Assembly (NCBI RefSeq): GCF_019297835.1 | Contig: NZ_CP079203.1 | Span: forward strand, 1,709,001 to 1,773,000 | DNA length: 64,000 nt | Origin: Sphingomonas sanguinis | GTDB lineage: Bacteria > Pseudomonadota > Alphaproteobacteria > Sphingomonadales > Sphingomonadaceae | Direction of reading: 5' to 3' | In this document: piece by piece, positions 18,520 to 26,180 of the stretch | Position numbering within the stretch: the stretch's first letter is position 1 | How the letters are laid out: every line of letters starts with the position of its first letter | Made by a program: the position numbers and the translations under genes | The notes under the pieces: model-generated | Told to the model about the DNA's origin: nothing | Seen by the model: the letters and a program-made list of their open reading frames with translations, nothing else | Databases searched by the model: none

Positions 18520-18792
18520 ATGACCGCCCTGACCATCGAAGAGCTGCGCCGCCAGATGGAAGCCGCCGCCGAACGCCTCGACTTCGAGGAGGCGCGGGCT
18601 TTACGCGACCGCATCAACCTGATGCGCGGCGGCGCGGAGGACGCGGGCGTCGACACCAGCGGCCTGACCCGCCAGCAACCGGGCGCCATGGGCCTGGGCA
18701 CCAGCCAGTCGCGCCCCGAACGCCCCGAAGGCTGGGTGCCGCCGAAGAAGCCCGATCCGATGACCAAGGGGCGTGGGCGGCGGCAGGGTTAG
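18520..18792 (+). CDS. UvrB/UvrC (UVR) motif-containing protein
   Basis: A 90-residue protein. Residues 5-35 form a UVR motif (IEELRRQMEAAAERLDFEEARALRDRI pattern, here split: LRRQMEAAAERLDF and EEARALRDRI), the helical hairpin by which UvrB and UvrC contact each other. The remainder is Gly/Pro/Lys-rich and probably disordered, ending in a basic tail. It lies 15 bases after mnmA. Small stand-alone UVR proteins are common in sphingomonads; a role in excision repair or nucleic-acid binding is only inferred. Confidence 0.8.
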   Translation: MTALTIEELRRQMEAAAERLDFEEARALRDRINLMRGGAEDAGVDTSGLTRQQPGAMGLGTSQSRPERPEGWVPPKKPDPMTKGRGRRQG

Positions 18793-18875
18793 GGCTTCCC
18801 ATCAGCCATAACTACTACCCGAACACCGAAAACATCGGCACATGCTCGCGCCGATATTCCCGATCAAAGGCCGTT

Positions 18876-19223
18876 TCAGGATTTACGCACCACATTTGTG
18901 GCGCGCAGCTCGGCATATTCATAGTCCAAATCGGCGGCCAATGCCTCTCGCGCCGTATGGATCAAATCCTGTCCCGTATAATTGGCCGGCAGCAAGACAA
19001 CGGCGTGTGCCTTGTCGCCCTTTCCATCAGTGATCGGCGATACGGGCAGCGCCGGCGTACGCGATTGCTGGAGCTTGGCGAAACGGCGAACGCCGTCTAC
19101 CGGACCCGACACCGTCAGCCTCCGGCTTGTAACGCTCGTTGAAGCCAAGACTTTTTCGTCGCGGTTACAACCGGCCAGGCCAAATGCTACCAAACACAGT
19201 GACATTATAATGACTTGGCGCAT
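18876..19223 (-). CDS. Putative lipoprotein, unknown function
   Basis: A 115-residue protein with a signal peptide (MRQVIIMSLCLVAFG) ending in lipobox LAGC, so it should be lipid-anchored. The mature part has no motif that I recognise; it has a GDKAHAVVLLPANYTG strand-like segment and an ILHTAREALAADLDYEYAEL-type helix (here LIHTAREALAADLDYEYAEL). The ATG at 19223 puts the signal peptide at the N-terminus. The surrounding 18800-19350 stretch is visibly richer in A and T than the rest of the window, and the next gene to the right is a decayed transporter, so this area may be foreign or under weak selection. Confidence 0.6.
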   Translation of the reverse strand: MRQVIIMSLCLVAFGLAGCNRDEKVLASTSVTSRRLTVSGPVDGVRRFAKLQQSRTPALPVSPITDGKGDKAHAVVLLPANYTGQDLIHTAREALAADLDYEYAELRATNVVRKS

Positions 19224-19363
19224 ATAGCTTCCCCAGCAAATCAACTACTCGCAGTATGACGAAACACCTTCGAAACGACAATAGAGAACCTGCTTAAAAC
19301 AAACCTCTATTATCAATTATTTAAATTGCCGACGATATCCGGCGTACTAGCACATCGTTTGTC

Positions 19364-19774
19364 CTACAGCACCGTCCCCGCCAAGTATCCGATCACCGCC
19401 ACCTTGGCGAGCGCGCCCCATATCCACATACGTACACCGCCGCGCCGCTTGCTCGCCCCGCCCGTGCGTGTGACAGATGGCGGTCAGTTCCGCTTCGTCG
19501 GCGACCGGATCGGCGGTGAGTTCGTCGCGTTCGTGTGCCACGTCCGCCACCTCCAGATCAGTCTGCGAACGGACCGCAATATGTTCGCCCGCCGCCATCG
19601 AAAAGGCACCCGCGACCAACCCTGCCAGTCCGGCGATCAGGATGCCGGACGATCCGCGCCGCTGGCTGTGACGCCGACCACCAGGTTCGCGGTCGACAAC
19701 AGACCGTCATTGGCGCCCTGCACTGCCGCGCGCAGCCAGCCCGTGTGGCCGATCAGGTGGCAGTCGCGATGAAA
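19364..19774 (-). pseudogene. VIT/CCC1-family transporter remnant (frameshifted, internally deleted)
   Basis: Three minus-strand pieces in different frames match one family. The piece near 19771-19655 reads GWLRAAVQGANDGLLSTANLVVGV-like, the start of vacuolar-iron-transporter (VIT1/CCC1) proteins. A frameshift near 19645-19655 then gives ILIAGLAGLVAGAFSM followed by AAGEHIAVRSQTDLE, the family's second membrane segment and its cytoplasmic helix. After ELTAI near 19480 the frame breaks again, most of the protein is missing, and only a C-terminus like MWIWGALAKVAVIGYLAG remains before the stop at 19364. About 135 codons remain of a roughly 230-residue protein. No start codon is evident. Intact members carry Fe/Mn across membranes; this one should be non-functional. 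Confidence 0.75.
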
Positions 19775-19778
19775 CCCC

Positions 19779-20495
19779 TCACCCCCGCACCGCGAACGCC
19801 CCGCGATATTCCAGCTTCACCGCCCCGATGACCGCCCGCGTTACCGGCAGCGTCACCTCATACGCCCCCTCGGCGTAGGAGCCCGCGACATAGGGATCGG
19901 CGATCAGCCCGATCCGGTCGATCGCGCGGCCATTGGTCGAACCGAGCAGCAATGTCAGGTCCTTGACCGGCGGACAGGCGTTCATCGACGATACCTCGCC
20001 CTGATTGCGCTTCAACTGCTCGGCCTTGAGCCTGGCGCAATAGTCGGTGCGGATCGCCGTCTGGAGCGCGGGCAGCGACGTGAACACCGCCTTGGGGTCC
20101 AGCCGCCGCCCCGCCGCCTTGTCCCATACCAGCCCATAGGAAGCAGGCGAGCCGTGCGCGCCGCCGGTGAAGTTATAGCTGTTACCCGACAGGCTCAGGA
20201 AGCGCGGCGTGTCGGTGACGACCTTCCATGTCTTGTCGAAGGAATAGCGGTTATAGGGAAAGCCCGATTGCCGGGCATCGCGACGTGCGGCGGCACCGTC
20301 GTGCGCGGTCTTCGCCTGGATGCGTCCGCGCTCGGCATCGAGCCATGACTTCAGTCCCGCGATGCGCCCAGCGGCGGCGGGATAGGCGTAGCTGAATTCA
20401 TAGTCGGCAGTCTTCGCCTCGCGCGTCACGACCTGCGCCATCGCCGGACCGGCAGCACCGAGCAAAGCCAGTGCGATCATCACCTTACACATCAT
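19779..20495 (-). CDS. DUF3298/RsiV-like periplasmic protein
   Basis: A 238-residue secreted protein with signal peptide MIALALLGAAGPAMAQ. The mature region has a YEFSYAYPAAAG segment, then NSYNFTGGAHGSPASYGLVWD and AVFTSLPALQTAI, which match the PdaC/DUF4163 and DUF3298 halves of RsiV-like proteins. Those proteins are extracytoplasmic and some bind lysozyme; here there is no sigma factor nearby, so an anti-sigma role is unlikely. ATGs at 20495 and 20492 sit after GGGGAGACGG. The frame is open to 20732 but that extension overlaps the divergent radical SAM gene region and lacks the signal peptide at its start. The C-terminus abuts the VIT pseudogene. Confidence 0.72.
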   Translation of the reverse strand: MMCKVMIALALLGAAGPAMAQVVTREAKTADYEFSYAYPAAAGRIAGLKSWLDAERGRIQAKTAHDGAAARRDARQSGFPYNRYSFDKTWKVVTDTPRFLSLSGNSYNFTGGAHGSPASYGLVWDKAAGRRLDPKAVFTSLPALQTAIRTDYCARLKAEQLKRNQGEVSSMNACPPVKDLTLLLGSTNGRAIDRIGLIADPYVAGSYAEGAYEVTLPVTRAVIGAVKLEYRGAFAVRG

Positions 20496-20598
20496 CCGTC
20501 TCCCCTCGACGCCGCCAATCTGGATCAGACGGGCTGTACGGACGATGACTGGCGGAGTTCCGCTTGCCCGACCGTCGATGCGAACATATATCGAACAC

Positions 20599-21843
20599 AT
20601 GGCGCAACTCGATACCCGTGAGAAGCTGGCGATCCTGGCGGATGCCGCCAAATATGACGCTTCCTGCGCGTCGTCGGGCACGTCGAAACGTAACAGCCGC
20701 GACGGCAAGGGGATCGGCTCGACCGAGGGCATGGGAATCTGCCACGCCTATGCACCCGATGGCCGCTGTATCTCGCTGTTGAAGATCCTGCTGACCAACA
20801 GCTGCATCTTCGACTGCCATTACTGCATCAATCGCAAGTCCTCGAACGTCCGCCGCGCGCGCTTCACCGCGCAGGAGGTGGTGAACCTGACGCTGGCCTT
20901 CTATCGGCGCAATTATATCGAGGGGCTGTTCCTTTCTTCGGGCATCATCAAGTCGTCCAACTATACGATGGAGCAGATCGTCGAGGTCGCGCGGTCCCTG
21001 CGCGAGGATCATGGCTTTCGCGGCTATATCCATCTGAAGACGATCCCCGATGCCGATCCCGAGCTGGTGCGGCTGGCCGGGGTGCATGCCGACCGCGTGT
21101 CGATCAATGTCGAGCTACCCACGGAGGGCGGTCTCCGCCGCCTCGCGCCCGAAAAGGATGCGGGCCGGATCGAAGGCGCGATGGCTGATGTGAAGACCGC
21201 GATCGAGGATCGCACCGATGCGGCGAAGAAGTACAAGTCCGCGCCCGGCTTCGCGCCCGCCGGCCAGTCGACCCAGATGATCGTCGGCGCGGATGCCGCG
21301 ACCGACCGCGATATCGTCGGTCGTGCCGCAACCCTGTACGACCGCTTCCGCCTGCGTCGCGTCTATTATTCGGCGTTCAGCCCGATCCCCGACGCCTCGG
21401 CCGTGCTGCCGCTGCAACGGCCACCGCTGATGCGCGAGCATCGGCTGTATCAGTCCGACTGGCTGATGCGCTTCTACGACTATCGCCCCAATGAAGTGGC
21501 GGCGGCCGCGGACGAAGCGACGGGGATGCTGCCGCTCGACATCGATCCCAAGCTCGCCTGGGCTTTGAAATTCCGCCAGAATTTTCCGGTCGATGTGAAC
21601 CGCGCCCCGCGTGAAATGCTGTTGCGCGTTCCCGGCCTGGGCGTGAAGGCGGTGGACCGGATCATCGCCACCCGCAAATGGCGCAAGCTGAGGCTGGAGG
21701 ATGTCGGGCGGCTGACCGTCTCGATCACCAAGCTGCGCCCCTTCCTGATCGCGGAGGACTGGCGCCCGGTGGCGCTGGCCGAGCGGGCGGACCTGAAACC
21801 GTTGATCAAGCCTAGCGCCAAGCAGCTTGAGCTGTTCGGCTGA
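20599..21843 (+). CDS. Putative DNA modification/repair radical SAM protein
   Basis: A 414-residue radical S-adenosylmethionine enzyme. The CxxxCxxC cluster motif is in SCIFDCHYCINRK (about residues 71-83). A C-terminal helix-hairpin-helix, FPVDVNRAPREMLLRVPGLG followed by KAVDRIIATRKW, suggests DNA contact. It belongs to the family usually encoded beside UdgX-type uracil-DNA glycosylases (known association; substrate not established). The gene here lies 730 bases upstream of udgX, with a hemerythrin between. ATG 20599 was chosen; ATG 20578 is possible; neither has a strong ribosome site. The product and its partner would act on DNA or a nucleotide in the cytoplasm (inference). Confidence 0.85.
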   Translation: MAQLDTREKLAILADAAKYDASCASSGTSKRNSRDGKGIGSTEGMGICHAYAPDGRCISLLKILLTNSCIFDCHYCINRKSSNVRRARFTAQEVVNLTLAFYRRNYIEGLFLSSGIIKSSNYTMEQIVEVARSLREDHGFRGYIHLKTIPDADPELVRLAGVHADRVSINVELPTEGGLRRLAPEKDAGRIEGAMADVKTAIEDRTDAAKKYKSAPGFAPAGQSTQMIVGADAATDRDIVGRAATLYDRFRLRRVYYSAFSPIPDASAVLPLQRPPLMREHRLYQSDWLMRFYDYRPNEVAAAADEATGMLPLDIDPKLAWALKFRQNFPVDVNRAPREMLLRVPGLGVKAVDRIIATRKWRKLRLEDVGRLTVSITKLRPFLIAEDWRPVALAERADLKPLIKPSAKQLELFG

Positions 21844-21923
21844 GTACACTTGATTCCATGAGAGTGATTCGCGGGTGAAACGCGCGTCATCTTGCGCCGT
21901 TGGGCCATGCGAAGGAGACGATC

Positions 21924-22409
21924 ATGGCCACCGCCGAAATCTATGCCGATCTGAAGCGCGACCACGACAAGCAGCGCGAGATGCTGAAGGAACTCGCCGA
22001 GCTGAAGGGCGACGGCGCCAAGCGCAAGAAGCTGTTCGAAGCGTTCCGTATCGAGATTCAAAGCCATGCCGCCGCCGAGGAAGAGTCGCTCTACGCCACC
22101 ATGCTGGGCGAGCCCGAGCTGCGCGACGATGCGCGCCACTCGGTGTCCGAGCATAAGGAGATCGACGATCTATTGGGCGAAATGATGGACCTCGACTTCG
22201 CGTCGGACGAGTGGGAGTCCAAATTCTTCCATATGCGCCATCGCTACGAGCATCATATCGACGAGGAAGAGGAAGAGATGTTCCCCGCCGCCGAGAAGGA
22301 ACTCGACGACGCCACCGAGCAGAAGCTGGCGGAGATTTACGAAGAGCGCAAACCCATCGAAGCGAAGGAAGCCAAGGCCAACCCGCCCGGTGCGGACGAG
22401 CGCGATTGA
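21924..22409 (+). CDS. Hemerythrin domain-containing protein
   Basis: A 161-residue four-helix-bundle protein. The HHE-type ligands are visible: Asp/His of KRDHDKQREML (helix 1), His-Glu of SHAAAEEESLY (helix 2), the SEHKEIDDLL segment (helix 3) and HHIDEEEEEMFPAAEK (helix 4). They form the di-iron site that binds O2 or senses iron/oxygen. The C-terminal tail is Glu/Lys/Ala-rich. The ATG at 21924 has GGAG seven bases upstream. It lies between a radical SAM gene and udgX on the same strand; that context could be coincidental or could mean oxygen or iron sensing for an Fe-S enzyme (inference). Confidence 0.9.
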   Translation: MATAEIYADLKRDHDKQREMLKELAELKGDGAKRKKLFEAFRIEIQSHAAAEEESLYATMLGEPELRDDARHSVSEHKEIDDLLGEMMDLDFASDEWESKFFHMRHRYEHHIDEEEEEMFPAAEKELDDATEQKLAEIYEERKPIEAKEAKANPPGADERD

Positions 22410-22423
22410 TTTTGAGCGCTACA

Positions 22424-22560
22424 TTCCTCCCCTTACAGGGGAGGTGGCAGGCCGAAGGCCTGACGGAGGGGTGTAACCGGTCGCGAGCGAAGCCTGCCCT
22501 CGCAGCCGGGGATACCCCTCCACCAGCTTCGCTGGTCCCCCTCCCCTTGCAGGGGAGGAA
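22424..22560. repeat. Family A palindromic element, copy 3
   Basis: About 137 bases. End hairpins are CCTCCCCTTACAGGGGAGG and CCTCCCCTTGCAGGGGAGG; internal hairpins GGCAGGCCGAAGGCCTGACGG and CCACCAGCTTCGCTGG. The right end is only 12 bases before the udgX start codon, so the element is in the leader of udgX if it is transcribed from upstream. Confidence 0.85.
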
Positions 22561-22572
22561 CGTCGCGAACCC

Positions 22573-23970
22573 ATGCGCATCATAACCCTGCCCGCCCCCG
22601 ACGATTTCGACGCGTGGCGCGACGCCGCACGCGGGCTGATCGCCGACAGCGTCCCACCCGATCAGGTCGTGTGGCAGGTCGGCGACCAGCCCGCCGACCT
22701 GTTCGGTGCGGTCGGCGACGACACGCCGACCACCGCCACCCCCCGCTTCAACGTCTCCCGCGCGTTCATCGACCTCGCGCGCAGCGTCATCCTGTCCAAC
22801 GGCCCGGAGCGGTTCGCGCTACTCCACACCGCGCTCGACCGATTGCGCGCGCAGCCGCGGCTGATCGAGGATCAGGCCGACCCGCTGATCCGCCGCCTCG
22901 ACCGGCTGGCCAAGGCCGTGCGGCGCGACATTCACAAGATGCGCGCGTTCCTGCGCTTTCGCGAGACCGAGGATGACGACGGCCCGCGCTATGTCGCCTG
23001 GTTCGAGCCCGAGCATCATATCGTGCGCGCCAATGCGGCGTTCTTCGTCAACCGCTTCACCACGATGCGCTGGTCGATCCTGACGCCCGAGGTGTCGCTC
23101 CACTGGGACGGCAAGACGCTCACCGAAGGTCCCGGCGCGAGCAGGGCCGACGCGCCCGAGGGCGATCCGACCGAGGCGGTGTGGAAGACCTATTATGCCA
23201 GCATCTTCAATCCCGCCCGCGTGAAGATCGGCGCGATGCTCAAGGAGATGCCGCGCAAATACTGGAAAAACATGCCGGAAACCGCGTTGGTCTCCGAATT
23301 GATCGCGGGCGCGCAGGCGCGGGAGACGGGTATGATCGCAACGGCCAAGACGGATGTGCGGACCGGGCGCGGCGGCAATGCGCAGGCTGCGTGGGCGGCG
23401 CTCAGGGACGAGGCGATGACCTGCACCCGCTGTCCGCTCTACGCTCCCGCGACCCAGACGGTATTCGGCGAAGGCCCGGTCGACGCGCCCCTGATGTTCG
23501 TCGGCGAACAGCCCGGCGACCAGGAGGATCTGGCGGGCCATCCCTTTGTCGGCCCCGCCGGACAGGTGTTCGACCGCGCGGTGGCGGAAGCCGGGATCGA
23601 CCGGGCGACGGCCTATGTCACCAACGCGGTCAAGCATTTCAAGTTCGAGCCGCGCGGCAAGCGCCGCATCCACAGCTCGCCCAATGCTGGCGAAATCCAG
23701 GCCTGTCGCTGGTGGGTCGAACAGGAACGCCTGCTGATCCAGCCTCGGGTGACGGTCGCGCTGGGGGCGACGGCAGCGCGGTCGCTGTTCGGCAAGGTCA
23801 TGACGATCGGCCGCGAACGCGGCAAGGCTCTGACGCTGCCCGATGGCGGCATGGCCTTCATCACGGTGCATCCGAGCTATCTGCTCCGCCTGCCCGATCC
23901 GGCGGCAAAGGAGGTCGAATATGCGCGGTTCGTCGAGGATCTGAAGCTGGCGGCGCAGGCAGTCAGTTAA
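22573..23970 (+). CDS. udgX: UdgX family uracil-DNA binding protein (DUF4130-UdgX fusion)
   Basis: A 465-residue two-domain protein. Residues 1 to about 250 form the radical-SAM-associated DUF4130/TIGR03915-type domain. The C-terminal part (about 275-465) is a family 4/5-like uracil-DNA glycosylase with the CTRCPLY Fe-S cysteines, GEQPGDQEDLAG motif, and the KRRIH R-loop that defines UdgX. In Mycobacterium UdgX, the His of KRRIH forms a covalent bond to the abasic site after uracil removal. The same His is present here. The partner radical SAM protein is encoded two genes upstream. The ATG at 22573 lies directly after a family A repeat. Confidence 0.92.
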   Translation: MRIITLPAPDDFDAWRDAARGLIADSVPPDQVVWQVGDQPADLFGAVGDDTPTTATPRFNVSRAFIDLARSVILSNGPERFALLHTALDRLRAQPRLIEDQADPLIRRLDRLAKAVRRDIHKMRAFLRFRETEDDDGPRYVAWFEPEHHIVRANAAFFVNRFTTMRWSILTPEVSLHWDGKTLTEGPGASRADAPEGDPTEAVWKTYYASIFNPARVKIGAMLKEMPRKYWKNMPETALVSELIAGAQARETGMIATAKTDVRTGRGGNAQAAWAALRDEAMTCTRCPLYAPATQTVFGEGPVDAPLMFVGEQPGDQEDLAGHPFVGPAGQVFDRAVAEAGIDRATAYVTNAVKHFKFEPRGKRRIHSSPNAGEIQACRWWVEQERLLIQPRVTVALGATAARSLFGKVMTIGRERGKALTLPDGGMAFITVHPSYLLRLPDPAAKEVEYARFVEDLKLAAQAVS

Positions 23971-24015
23971 GTTGGGCCGACCCGCCGCCCGTGTCGATTC
24001 GTGCTATGGGGACTG

Positions 24016-24648
24016 ATGGCTTCGTCATCCCTCGAGCAGTCTTGGTCGTCCCTCTGGATGAAACGTTTCTCCCGTCAGGAGCCGCGACTGCGGTTCGATT
24101 TGGGCGGTGACGGATGGGATGGTGATGATCATCCGATCCCACGATTTCTGCAGGCCTTCCGCCGCGCTATCGCTATAGCCGACGCGCTTTTTCAGAACGG
24201 ATGCCATGCCGTCGTCGCCTCGGTCGATGATGCGGCGAATCCCGCCGACCCGCACCATGTGCCGTCTGCGGCCGCGTTCGCGACTTTGCGGGCAAGCGGA
24301 TTCCAGGCCGCCTATACGAGCGAGTGGCAAAGCGTCCTCTATCACGACGGATCGGACGAAGCCTATCAGTGGACTCTTCGCGGTTGCCGACTGGACAACG
24401 ACAAGGTCGCACGCGACTGCCTGATTTGGCATAGCATCGCGGCGGAAATGCCGATCTCGCCGAGCGCGCCGATTGTGGCATTCCTGCTCGATCCCAGTGC
24501 CGGAACGATGCTCCACATCTACGACGATCGTGGCATGGACGTCATGGCGCATGACGCCGCGGCGCTACGCGTGCTTCACGCGACCCATGCGGATTGGCTA
24601 CTCGGTCACGACCGCGGACGTATAAGCGCGATATTCGATATGGACTGA
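24016..24648 (+). CDS. DUF3885-like protein, unknown function
   Basis: A 210-residue soluble protein. The pattern FDLGGDGWDG, then RFLQAFRRAIAIADALF, then QSVLYHDGSDEAYQWTLRGCRLDNDKVARDCLIWH, here split by short turns, resembles DUF3885-type proteins, which are small immunity-like or uncharacterised proteins. No signal peptide or membrane segment is seen. The C-terminal part has IFDMD after a DRGRISAI segment. Starts at GTG 24001, ATG 24016 and ATG 24058 are possible; 24016 was chosen because GGGGA precedes it. It follows udgX by 45 bases but is probably unrelated. No toxin partner is adjacent. Confidence 0.6.
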   Translation: MASSSLEQSWSSLWMKRFSRQEPRLRFDLGGDGWDGDDHPIPRFLQAFRRAIAIADALFQNGCHAVVASVDDAANPADPHHVPSAAAFATLRASGFQAAYTSEWQSVLYHDGSDEAYQWTLRGCRLDNDKVARDCLIWHSIAAEMPISPSAPIVAFLLDPSAGTMLHIYDDRGMDVMAHDAAALRVLHATHADWLLGHDRGRISAIFDMD

Positions 24649-24671
24649 CCGCCGTTCGGCCCGCCCAGACT

Positions 24672-25469
24672 TTACATCGTCCTCGGGTCCGGTCCGATCC
24701 GCCCATCCGCATCGTCCAGCGCGTCGATGGCGGCCATATCCTCGTCATCCAGCGTCAACTCGATCGCGGCGAAATTGTCCGCCATATGCGCGGCATCCGC
24801 CGCCTTGGGGATGACCGACAGGCCGTGCGCCAGATGCCAGGCGAGCACCACCTGCGCCGCCGATCGGCCATGCTTCTCCGCGATGGCGACGATCTCGGGC
24901 GTCTTGAGTACGTCGCCGCCCTGCCCGAGCGGGCTCCAACTCTGGGTCACGATGCCCTTGGCTTCATGATAGGCCCGCGCCTCGCGCTGCTGGAAGCGCG
25001 GGTGGAGTTCGATCTGGTTGACGGCGGGCACCACCCCGGTCGCCTCGATGATCCGGTCGAGATGCTCGGGCAGGAAGTTCGACACGCCGATCGACTTCGC
25101 CTTGCCATCCTCGCGAAGCGCGACCAAGCTTTGCCACGCCTCGACATAGGCGTTCTCTGCTGGGACCGGCCAGTGGATCAGGTAGAGGTCGACCGCCTCG
25201 ACGCCCAGCAACGCCAGGCTTTCGTCCAGCGCCGCCTCGGCATCGCGGTGGCGGTCGTTCCATAGCTTGGTGGTCAGGAACGCGTCGGCGTCGCGCATTC
25301 CGTCGCCCACACCGCGCTCATTGCCGTATATGGCGGCGGTGTCGACCAGGCCATAACCGGTATCGAGGCCACGCCGCACCACCAGCGCAGCTTGAGAATC
25401 CGGGATCTGATAGGTGCCCAGCCCAAGCCGGGGCATGGAGCGGCCATCGTTCAGGGTCAGCTTGGTCAT
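24672..25469 (-). CDS. Aldo/keto reductase family oxidoreductase
   Basis: A 265-residue NADPH-dependent reductase of the AKR5-like type. The catalytic tetrad is visible: Asp and Tyr in VDTAAIYGNE, Lys in FLTTKLW, and His in YLIHWP. The NADPH-binding end is marked by VIPKAADAAHMADN. Family members reduce aldehydes and ketones such as 2,5-diketogluconate or methylglyoxal; the substrate cannot be read here. The ATG at 25469 was chosen from the MTKLTLNDG start; the longer frame would overlap the DedA gene on the other strand more deeply. It is divergent from DedA, with starts 76 bases apart. Confidence 0.9.
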   Translation of the reverse strand: MTKLTLNDGRSMPRLGLGTYQIPDSQAALVVRRGLDTGYGLVDTAAIYGNERGVGDGMRDADAFLTTKLWNDRHRDAEAALDESLALLGVEAVDLYLIHWPVPAENAYVEAWQSLVALREDGKAKSIGVSNFLPEHLDRIIEATGVVPAVNQIELHPRFQQREARAYHEAKGIVTQSWSPLGQGGDVLKTPEIVAIAEKHGRSAAQVVLAWHLAHGLSVIPKAADAAHMADNFAAIELTLDDEDMAAIDALDDADGRIGPDPRTM

Positions 25470-25544
25470 GGCGTCCCAAACCGGCCGCACCCCCGCGCGG
25501 TTCCGATTGACCCCCGCCCCCCGATCGCGCAAGTCGCTGGCCCC

Positions 25545-26180
25545 ATGGTCGAGCATATTCTTTCCGCGCTGGCGAGCTTCGCCATCTGGGTCATTTCCAC
25601 CGGTGGCTATCTGGGCATCATGCTGCTGATGGCGATCGAGAGCGCGTGCATTCCGCTGCCCTCAGAGATCATCATGCCGTTTGCGGGCTATCTGGTGTCG
25701 ACCGGGCAGTTCAACCTCTACCTCGCCGCGACGGCGGGGGCGCTGGGGTGCAATCTGGGGTCGATCGTCGCCTATGAGATCGGCAAGCGCGGCGGACGGC
25801 CGGTGGCCGAGCGCTGGGGCAAATATTTGCTGATCGGCCCTGGCGAGCTGGACGCCGCCGACCGTTTCTTCGCGCGCTATGGTTCGATCGCGGTGCTGAT
25901 CGGGCGGCTGCTGCCCGTCATCCGCACCTTCATCGCCTTTCCGGCGGGGGTGGCGCGGATGAAGCTCGTGCCCTTCCACCTCTATACCTTTCTCGGCAGC
26001 TGGCCCTTCTGTCTGGTGCTGGCGATCGTCGGGCGTGAACTGGGCGAGAAGTGGGACTCGGACCCCCGCGTGAAGGCGTTCTTCCACCGCGCCGACCTGG
26101 CGATCGGCATCGTGCTGGTCGTGCTGATCGGCCTTTATGTCTGGCACCGGGTCCGCGGGCTGAAGCGCGCACAGGACTGA
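25545..26180 (+). CDS. DedA family membrane protein
   Basis: A 211-residue inner-membrane protein of the DedA/SNARE-associated family, now known to include C55-P or phosphatidyl-lipid translocases. The family signature is clear: an early ESACIPLPSEIIMPFAGY, a FFARYGSIAVLIGRLLPVIRTF region (split here by reading FFARYGS, then GRLLPVIRT), and FPAGVARM. Several membrane segments are spread over the length. The ATG at 25545 starts MVEHILSALASFAIW. The gene converges with the next membrane gene and overlaps its 3' end by 46 bases. Confidence 0.9.
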   Translation: MVEHILSALASFAIWVISTGGYLGIMLLMAIESACIPLPSEIIMPFAGYLVSTGQFNLYLAATAGALGCNLGSIVAYEIGKRGGRPVAERWGKYLLIGPGELDAADRFFARYGSIAVLIGRLLPVIRTFIAFPAGVARMKLVPFHLYTFLGSWPFCLVLAIVGRELGEKWDSDPRVKAFFHRADLAIGIVLVVLIGLYVWHRVRGLKRAQD

